The position numbers and the translations under genes are program-made. 9,632 nt of DNA from Bacillota bacterium (GTDB taxonomy: Bacteria > Bacillota > Clostridia > Lachnospirales > Lachnospiraceae): positions 1-9,632 of the forward strand of contig JAEYWQ010000232.1 in the NCBI GenBank assembly GCA_023428885.1, in the 5' to 3' direction. Below are positions 1-5,135 of this stretch, one piece after another. Numbering within the stretch: the stretch's first letter is position 1; each line of letters starts with the position of its first letter. The notes under the pieces were generated by a model, which had not been told where the DNA came from, made no database searches, and saw nothing but the letters and a program-made list of their open reading frames with translations.

Positions 1-17
1 GTATTCACCAAAATAGA

Positions 18-46
18 TTGAATATTTTACTGATTTAAGTTATAAT
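18..46 (+). promoter_or_regulatory. SigA-type promoter upstream of cheV
   Basis: A -35 box TTGAAT (18-23, 4 of 6 consensus bases) is followed by a 17-bp spacer and a perfect -10 box TATAAT (41-46). The predicted transcription start is near 53, giving a leader of about 120 nt before cheV. The optimal spacing and perfect -10 make this a credible housekeeping promoter, although AT-rich DNA yields such matches by chance. Confidence 0.55.
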
Positions 47-86
47 TTAGAGTAAGAAGTTATATTTTGTTACAATTTCAGCTTCC

Positions 87-112
87 TAAAAGGAGCTTGA
101 AGCAAGCAATAT
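87..112 (+). promoter_or_regulatory. candidate SigD (sigma-28) promoter for cheV
   Basis: TAAA (87-90), a 15-bp spacer, then GCAATAT (106-112) match the Gram-positive SigD pattern TAAA-N15-CCGATAT at 4 of 4 and 5 of 7 positions. SigD controls motility and chemotaxis genes in Bacillus and clostridia, so a chemotaxis gene downstream supports the reading. Transcription would start near 120, leaving a leader of about 55 nt. The -10 part is imperfect and the call rests partly on context. Confidence 0.35.
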
Positions 113-173
113 TTTGCTAATGTACAAACGAATAGGTGAATAATCCAATCCGCAGGATGAGAAAGAGGTTAAT

Positions 174-1079
174 ATGGAGAATAGTATTTTATTAGAGAGT
201 GGGACGAATGAATTAGAAATTCTCGAGTTTGAAGTTGGTGGAAATTCATATGGTATTAACGTTGCAAAGATCCGAGAAATCTTACCATATCGCAAACCTA
301 CTTTAGTACCAAATGCACATCCAAGTGTTGAAGGTATCTTCATGCCGCGTGATCTTATTATCACAATTGTAAACCTTGCTACATCACTTAATATACCTGT
401 ATCAGATAATTATGATAAAGATATGTATATCGTTACGAATTTTAATAATCTTCATGTAGGCTTTCATGTAAATCGTGTTATGGGTATCCACCGTGTTACA
501 TGGTCAGATATCTCAAAGCCTGATTCTACATTAAATCAAGCAGGTAAAAGTGTAGCTACTGGAATTATTAAAATACAAGAAAAATTAATTATTATACTTG
601 ATTTTGAGAAGATAATAGCCGATATAAGTCCTGAGACTAGTTTAAAGGTTTCTGATATGGATCATTTGGGTCCAAGAGAGCGCATTAAATTACCAATACT
701 AATTGCTGAGGATTCGCCGCTTTTAAGTAAATTGTTACAAGAATGTTTGGCGAAAGCAGGATATTCCAATATAACTGTAACCATGAATGGATTAGAAGCA
801 TGGAATAAGCTGCTTGAATATAAAAGTGAGAATACAGTTAAGCAAAATTGCGGTTGTGTAATCACTGATATTGAAATGCCTCAGATGGATGGACACAGAT
901 TAACAAAATTAATCAAAGATGACAAAGAACTCAAAAGCATTCCAGTTATTATTTTCTCATCCTTAGTAAATGATGAGATGAAGAGAAAAGGGGAAGCAGT
1001 TGGGGCAGATGCACAACTTTCAAAACCAGAGATTGGTTCCCTTGTAAATGCAATGGATTTATTATTGATGAAAAGATAA
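174..1079 (+). CDS. cheV: chemotaxis coupling/adaptation protein CheV (CheW domain plus receiver)
   Basis: CheV links chemoreceptors to the kinase CheA and is thought to tune that coupling when its receiver is phosphorylated; it acts in cytoplasmic chemoreceptor arrays. The 301-residue protein has the usual CheV length. Residues about 14-150 form a CheW-like domain (FEVGGNSYGINVAKIREIL near the start). Residues about 172-300 form a receiver with the acidic pair E179/D180, the phospho-acceptor D232 in TDIEMPQMDG, S262 at the conserved Thr/Ser position and K284 in SKPE. The TDIEMPxMDG and IFSSL motifs are typical of CheV rather than CheY. The ATG at 174 is preceded by AAAGAGG (162-168), 5 nt away. 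The next gene follows after 25 bp and is probably co-transcribed. All receiver residues needed for phosphorylation are present. The family call is secure; its partner receptors and CheA lie outside the window. Confidence 0.93.
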   Translation: MENSILLESGTNELEILEFEVGGNSYGINVAKIREILPYRKPTLVPNAHPSVEGIFMPRDLIITIVNLATSLNIPVSDNYDKDMYIVTNFNNLHVGFHVNRVMGIHRVTWSDISKPDSTLNQAGKSVATGIIKIQEKLIIILDFEKIIADISPETSLKVSDMDHLGPRERIKLPILIAEDSPLLSKLLQECLAKAGYSNITVTMNGLEAWNKLLEYKSENTVKQNCGCVITDIEMPQMDGHRLTKLIKDDKELKSIPVIIFSSLVNDEMKRKGEAVGADAQLSKPEIGSLVNAMDLLLMKR

Positions 1080-1104
1080 CTACATCAGTTAGGAAGGTGT
1101 AAGA

Positions 1105-2787
1105 ATGGCACAGTGTATCAAATGTAATCAAAATATACCTGACGGTGCTCAATTATGTGATAATTGCAGTTCTCAAGAAGAGAAAATGGCAGATGAATCC
1201 TATCTAGACAATCTGCTTAATTCAATTACGCCTTCTGATGATTTAAAGGATATCTATTTGAAGAATAAACAACAAAAAACACAACAACTTGAAACTGAGA
1301 TAAGAGACGAGCGCTTATGGGATAATGAAATAGAGGATGGCTTAGTGAAACAAATACCGAAAGACTATAATATATTTAGCACATCAGATAATGACTCCGA
1401 TTTAGATTTCTTAAACTCCTTATTTGCTAATGAGGAAGAAAGTGAGTCTGATGATCTGATGATCTTGGATACTCATGAAGAAAGCAGTGAGTCTGACAAT
1501 CACGAAGCATATCATGATGAGACATCCAAGAAAGCTATAGAGGAAGCTGAACATATGAAGGATGCGTATGATTTTTCTGATAATGATCTAGACTTATTAG
1601 ATCTAATCAATGAGATCAATTATATAGATGAAGCACCGCAGGAAGAAAAGCCACAGGAGGAATTTCAACCAGTGGCAATTGATGAAATGCATCTAGCTGA
1701 AGACAATTTATCCATAGATATTTCCGATCTCTATGCAGATGCTCTTAGTGCTGTTACTTCTTTAGACGATATGCAATTGGATGATGATCTCATGAGTATG
1801 CTACCTAGCAATGATGAGTTTGATGTTCAAGGGATGGAAACAGCAGTAAAGAACTCCAAAAAGAATTCCAGGAAAAAGAATAAGCAAGATAAAACGAAAG
1901 AAAAAATTAGTATCTTTAAGCGGGTATTTGGCAATATCAAGGAAGATATTACAGAAGAAGAGCTGGAAGCTAGAAAGCAAAAAGCGATTCTAGAAGGCGA
2001 GCTTAAAGAACAGGAAAAACTAAAACAAGCAGAGGAACTGAAAGAGAAAAAGGCACGCAGCAAAGCTGAAAAAGCAGAGAATGCTAGAAAAGCAAAGGAA
2101 GAATCCGCAAGAAAGAAAGCGGAAGCTACTGCAAGAGCATCTGCAAAGAAGGAAGAAAAAGCAAGGCATTCCAGAGAGATACAAGAATTAATCGATGAAA
2201 TAGAAGCTAATGAGGGAAAAATCAATAAAGTTGGTGCTTCAATTATTTTCGTCTTTTTTGCTGCAGCTGCAATCGTTATTGTAATTGGTACCAATCTTTA
2301 TAACTATACAATCAACATTAAACATGCAGAAGAATCTTTTAACCGTCAATTATATAATGATGCTTATCAAAATGTGTATGGTATCGATATTAAGGAGGAA
2401 GATTTAGAGATTTATGATAAGATTATGACTGTAATGTATGTGAACAAGCAGTTGAATTCTTATAATAATTTCTTAAACTTGAAGAAGTATCCAGAAGCTT
2501 TGGACTCTCTATTAAAAGGTTTGGAACGATACGAAAAATACTATATGCTTGCATCTGTTCATGGTATAGAAAGCGACTTGAATTATGTAAAAGAAAACAT
2601 AATTGAAGAATTAAACGAAACATTCTTCCTGTCTGAAGAAGACGCAAAAGTTCTATTAGCCTATGAAGATCAGACAACATATAGCATGGCAGTATATGAA
2701 TTAGCCAGTGAACATGTGGAGCAAGCCAGTGAGGAAGATTCAAGGGATATAGATCAAGCGAATACTGATGCGAAAGCAAAGCAATAA
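1105..2787 (+). CDS. membrane-anchored zinc-ribbon protein of unknown function
   Basis: I do not recognise a named function. The 560-residue protein begins with a C4 zinc ribbon (C4xxC7 and C18xxC21). Residues about 27-245 are very acidic and probably disordered, with recurring leucine-aspartate segments near 34-47, 100-107, 162-170 and 225-239. Residues about 248-375 are Lys/Glu/Ala-rich with a strong heptad-like charged pattern, probably a long helix or coiled coil. One hydrophobic span lies at about 376-395. The last 165 residues look helical, partly TPR-like (KYPEALDSLLKGLERYEKYY), and end in a polar tail. The positive charge before the span suggests the N-terminus is inside and the tail outside. 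AGGAAGGTG (1091-1099) precedes the ATG by 5 nt, and cheV ends 25 bp upstream, so both likely share a transcript. A scaffold or sensor linked to chemotaxis is inference from position only. The gene is intact. Confidence 0.8.
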   Translation: MAQCIKCNQNIPDGAQLCDNCSSQEEKMADESYLDNLLNSITPSDDLKDIYLKNKQQKTQQLETEIRDERLWDNEIEDGLVKQIPKDYNIFSTSDNDSDLDFLNSLFANEEESESDDLMILDTHEESSESDNHEAYHDETSKKAIEEAEHMKDAYDFSDNDLDLLDLINEINYIDEAPQEEKPQEEFQPVAIDEMHLAEDNLSIDISDLYADALSAVTSLDDMQLDDDLMSMLPSNDEFDVQGMETAVKNSKKNSRKKNKQDKTKEKISIFKRVFGNIKEDITEEELEARKQKAILEGELKEQEKLKQAEELKEKKARSKAEKAENARKAKEESARKKAEATARASAKKEEKARHSREIQELIDEIEANEGKINKVGASIIFVFFAAAAIVIVIGTNLYNYTINIKHAEESFNRQLYNDAYQNVYGIDIKEEDLEIYDKIMTVMYVNKQLNSYNNFLNLKKYPEALDSLLKGLERYEKYYMLASVHGIESDLNYVKENIIEELNETFFLSEEDAKVLLAYEDQTTYSMAVYELASEHVEQASEEDSRDIDQANTDAKAKQ

Positions 2788-2874
2788 AATTCAACGGATA
2801 CTGAATCTACCAAGAGTAATTAAAAGAAGTTCGATAGGAAATGTGAAGAAGATTTACAAATACGTAATGATTGT

Positions 2875-2915
2875 AAAATAGCGCAGGAATTGTCGTAATC
2901 CTTGCGCTATTTTTA
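2875..2915 (+). terminator. Rho-independent terminator after the cheV unit
   Basis: AAAATAGCGCA (2875-2885) pairs perfectly with TGCGCTATTTT (2903-2913). The stem continues as GGA/TCC past a one-base bulge at 2902 and closes a small loop. The second arm runs straight into a T-rich end (2910-2914). It lies 88 bp past the stop of the zinc-ribbon gene and ends that transcript before the his genes. The flanking A and T runs mean it could also work on the other strand. Confidence 0.88.
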
Positions 2916-2989
2916 TATGCCAAGATGATCACAAGCGGGTAAGGGATGAAGTTGCAGTTAACATATTTATATTAAGTTCAGATATTTGG

Positions 2990-3018
2990 TTGCAAAATTA
3001 AGCAAGTTAATTTATAGT
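2990..3018 (+). promoter_or_regulatory. SigA-type promoter for hisH-hisF-ung
   Basis: TTGCAA (2990-2995, 4 of 6 consensus) is followed by a 17-bp spacer and TATAGT (3013-3018, 5 of 6). Transcription would start near 3025, about 27 nt before hisH. The site lies between a strong terminator and a new operon, where a promoter is expected. No T-box or attenuator-like leader is visible, so no histidine-specific control can be read from the sequence. Confidence 0.55.
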
Positions 3019-3051
3019 TATAGGAAAATATAAATATACGGAGGAAACGAC

Positions 3052-3672
3052 ATGATTGCTATCATTGACTACGATGCAGGGAATCTAAGGAGTGTGCAAA
3101 AGGCGTTAAACTTCATTGGGGAAGAAGCTACGATAACAAGAGATAAGGACATATTAAAGAGAGCAGATAAAGTTATCTTACCAGGGGTTGGAGCCTTTGG
3201 AGAAGCTATGAATAAATTGCGATCCTATGACTTGATCCCAACCATCAAGGAAATTGCGACTAGTAATACCCCTTTCCTAGGTATCTGTCTTGGTATGCAA
3301 TTAATGTTTGAGGGAAGTGAGGAAAGTCCAGACTATGAAGGGTTAAATCTATTACCAGGTAAAATCCTTCGTATTCCTGATAAGGAGGGCTTAAAGATTC
3401 CTCAGATTGGTTGGAATTCTCTTGAGTATATGAATCAAGCTAGCTTATATGAGGGCTTAGCAGATCAATCCTATGTGTATTTTGTTCACTCCTATTATTT
3501 AAAGGCAAGCAATCGTTTGGACGTGGCTGCTAGCACGGAGTATAGTACCTTGATCGATGCCTCTGTAGAACATAAAAATCTCTTTGGATGCCAGTTCCAT
3601 CCAGAAAAGAGTGGAGATGTAGGCCTTAAGATCCTTAAAAACTTTGCTAATTTAAAGAAGACAGAAAGGTAG
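3052..3672 (+). CDS. hisH: imidazole glycerol phosphate synthase, glutaminase subunit HisH
   Basis: HisH hydrolyses glutamine and passes ammonia to HisF, which makes imidazole glycerol phosphate and AICAR in histidine biosynthesis; the pair forms a cytoplasmic heterodimer. The 206 residues match the family's usual length of about 200. The class I amidotransferase triad is complete: C79 in LGICLGMQ, and H183 and E185 in QFHPEKS. The oxyanion loop PGVG (44-47) and the N-terminal IIDYDAGNLRSV signature are present. The ATG at 3052 follows CGGAGG (3039-3044) with 7-nt spacing. hisF starts 8 bp after the stop, which fits the need for equal amounts of both subunits. No other his gene is visible beside it. 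The identification is secure. Confidence 0.97.
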   Translation: MIAIIDYDAGNLRSVQKALNFIGEEATITRDKDILKRADKVILPGVGAFGEAMNKLRSYDLIPTIKEIATSNTPFLGICLGMQLMFEGSEESPDYEGLNLLPGKILRIPDKEGLKIPQIGWNSLEYMNQASLYEGLADQSYVYFVHSYYLKASNRLDVAASTEYSTLIDASVEHKNLFGCQFHPEKSGDVGLKILKNFANLKKTER

Positions 3673-3680
3673 GGACGACA

Positions 3681-4442
3681 ATGTTTACAAAGAGAATTAT
3701 TCCTTGTTTGGATGTGCATAATGGTAGAGTGGTAAAAGGAATCAACTTTGTTGACTTACGTGATGCAGGAGATCCAGTAGAAGTTGCTGCAGCTTATGGT
3801 AAAGCAGGAGCAGATGAATTGGTTTTCTTAGATATTACAGCATCCTCTGATGCTCGTACTATTAAGCTTGATATGGTGCGTAGAGTTGCTGAAACAGTGT
3901 TTATTCCATTTACAGTAGGTGGTGGAATTCGTACCATTGATGATTTTAAGCTAATTCTTCGTGAAGGTGCAGATAAAATCGCTGTCAATACAGCTGCGAT
4001 TATGAATCCAAATTTAATCAGTGAAGCAGCAGATAAATTCGGTAGCCAGTGTGTTGTGGTAGCAATTGATGCAAAGAAAAGATCAGATGGTTCTGGTTGG
4101 AACATCTATAAGAATGGTGGCCGTGTAGATATGGGAATTGATGCAATAGAATGGGCGATCAAATCAAATCAGCTTGGGGCTGGAGAAATCCTCTTAACCA
4201 GTATGGACTGTGATGGAACCAAGGATGGCTACGATATTGAATTAACACGCTTGGTTGCCGAGAATGTTTCGATTCCTGTCATTGCCTCGGGAGGAGCTGG
4301 AAACAAAGATCATTTCTATGAAGCGCTCACGGACGGGAAGGCAGATGCTGCTTTGGCTGCTTCCTTATTCCACTATAAAGAGTTAGAAATTAATGAGTTA
4401 AAGCAATATCTAAAGGATAAGCAGCTTTCGGTAAGAATCTGA
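3681..4442 (+). CDS. hisF: imidazole glycerol phosphate synthase, cyclase subunit HisF
   Basis: HisF is the (beta-alpha)8-barrel subunit that uses ammonia from HisH to convert PRFAR into imidazole glycerol phosphate and AICAR, the branch point between histidine and purine synthesis. Its 253 residues match the usual length. Both catalytic aspartates are present: D11 in CLDVHNGRVVKG and D130 in VAIDAKK. Phosphate-binding glycine loops are seen at TVGGGIR (78-84) and ASGGAGN (202-208), and the signature LLTSMDCDGTKDGYD is complete. The ribosome binding site (AGGTAGGG, 3667-3674) overlaps the hisH stop codon, so translation of the two is probably coupled. ung starts 12 bp downstream. The identification is secure. 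Confidence 0.97.
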   Translation: MFTKRIIPCLDVHNGRVVKGINFVDLRDAGDPVEVAAAYGKAGADELVFLDITASSDARTIKLDMVRRVAETVFIPFTVGGGIRTIDDFKLILREGADKIAVNTAAIMNPNLISEAADKFGSQCVVVAIDAKKRSDGSGWNIYKNGGRVDMGIDAIEWAIKSNQLGAGEILLTSMDCDGTKDGYDIELTRLVAENVSIPVIASGGAGNKDHFYEALTDGKADAALAASLFHYKELEINELKQYLKDKQLSVRI

Positions 4443-4454
4443 GACGGAGGTTTT

Positions 4455-5135
4455 ATGTACAATATTAGTCATGATTGGTTGAAGGCAATTTCACAGGAAT
4501 TTCAAAAATCATATTATGAAAGTTTATATAGCTTTATTGAAGAGGAGTATAATACAGCAACTATATATCCTTCTAAGGAAAACATCTTTACTGCATTCAA
4601 GCTAACACCGTTAGATGAAGTAAAGGTTGTGATCCTTGGTCAAGACCCTTATCATAATGAGAGACAGGCACATGGTCTTAGCTTCTCAGTTGTCCCAGAG
4701 CAAGAAAAGCTTCCTCCATCTCTCAAGAACATCTATAAAGAATTACAGAGTGATCTAGGTTGTTATATTCCCAACAATGGTTACTTAAAAAAGTGGGCAA
4801 CCCAAGGGGTTTTGTTACTTAATACCATATTAACTGTTCGTGCTCATGAAGCCAACTCTCATCAGAAAAAGGGCTGGGAACTCTTCACTGATGCGGTGAT
4901 CAGGGCAGTGAATGAGATTGATCGTCCTGTGGTTTATCTTCTTTGGGGGGCTCCAGCTCAAGCAAAGCGTAGCATGCTTGACAATCCCAAACACCTCATC
5001 CTTGAAGCACCACATCCCAGCCCACTTTCGTCATATCGAGGTTTTTTTGGCTGTAAGCACTTTAGTCAAGCGAATGATTTCCTTCTTGCAAATGGTGTAT
5101 CACCAATCGATTGGCAAATAGAAAATATTGATTAA
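4455..5135 (+). CDS. ung: uracil-DNA glycosylase, family 1
   Basis: Ung removes uracil from DNA, opening base-excision repair of deaminated cytosine or misincorporated dUMP. The 226 residues are close to the E. coli enzyme (229), and by my count the key residues fall at the same numbers: catalytic D64 in LGQDPYH (61-67), F77 stacking on uracil, N123 in LLNTILTV, and H187 with the DNA-intercalating L191 in HPSPLS. The ATG at 4455 follows GGAGG (4446-4450) at 4 nt. It lies 12 bp after hisF and is almost certainly on the same transcript, though DNA repair and histidine synthesis are unrelated. Its stop codon overlaps the stop of the convergent kinase gene, and no clear terminator separates them. 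The identification is secure. Confidence 0.97.
   Translation: MYNISHDWLKAISQEFQKSYYESLYSFIEEEYNTATIYPSKENIFTAFKLTPLDEVKVVILGQDPYHNERQAHGLSFSVVPEQEKLPPSLKNIYKELQSDLGCYIPNNGYLKKWATQGVLLLNTILTVRAHEANSHQKKGWELFTDAVIRAVNEIDRPVVYLLWGAPAQAKRSMLDNPKHLILEAPHPSPLSSYRGFFGCKHFSQANDFLLANGVSPIDWQIENID

Noticed and set aside
80..97. AAGGAG with a small hairpin, suggesting a short leader gene before cheV
   Set aside because: No start codon lies at a workable distance, and the frames that follow stop after about seven codons. The arms also pair only with a bulge.
1896..2180. A-rich repetitive DNA as a possible tandem repeat
   Set aside because: The periodicity comes from Lys/Glu/Ala codons of a charged helix; there is no repeated nucleotide unit.
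1827..2294. A 155-residue antisense frame rich in Ser, Phe and Ala
   Set aside because: It is the complement of the Lys/Glu/Ala-rich helix of the zinc-ribbon gene; the composition is what such a shadow gives, and it has no ribosome binding site or family resemblance.
2916..3051. A histidine T-box or leader-peptide attenuator before hisH
   Set aside because: There is no T-box core, no run of His codons and no second terminator hairpin between the promoter and hisH; the predicted leader is only about 27 nt.
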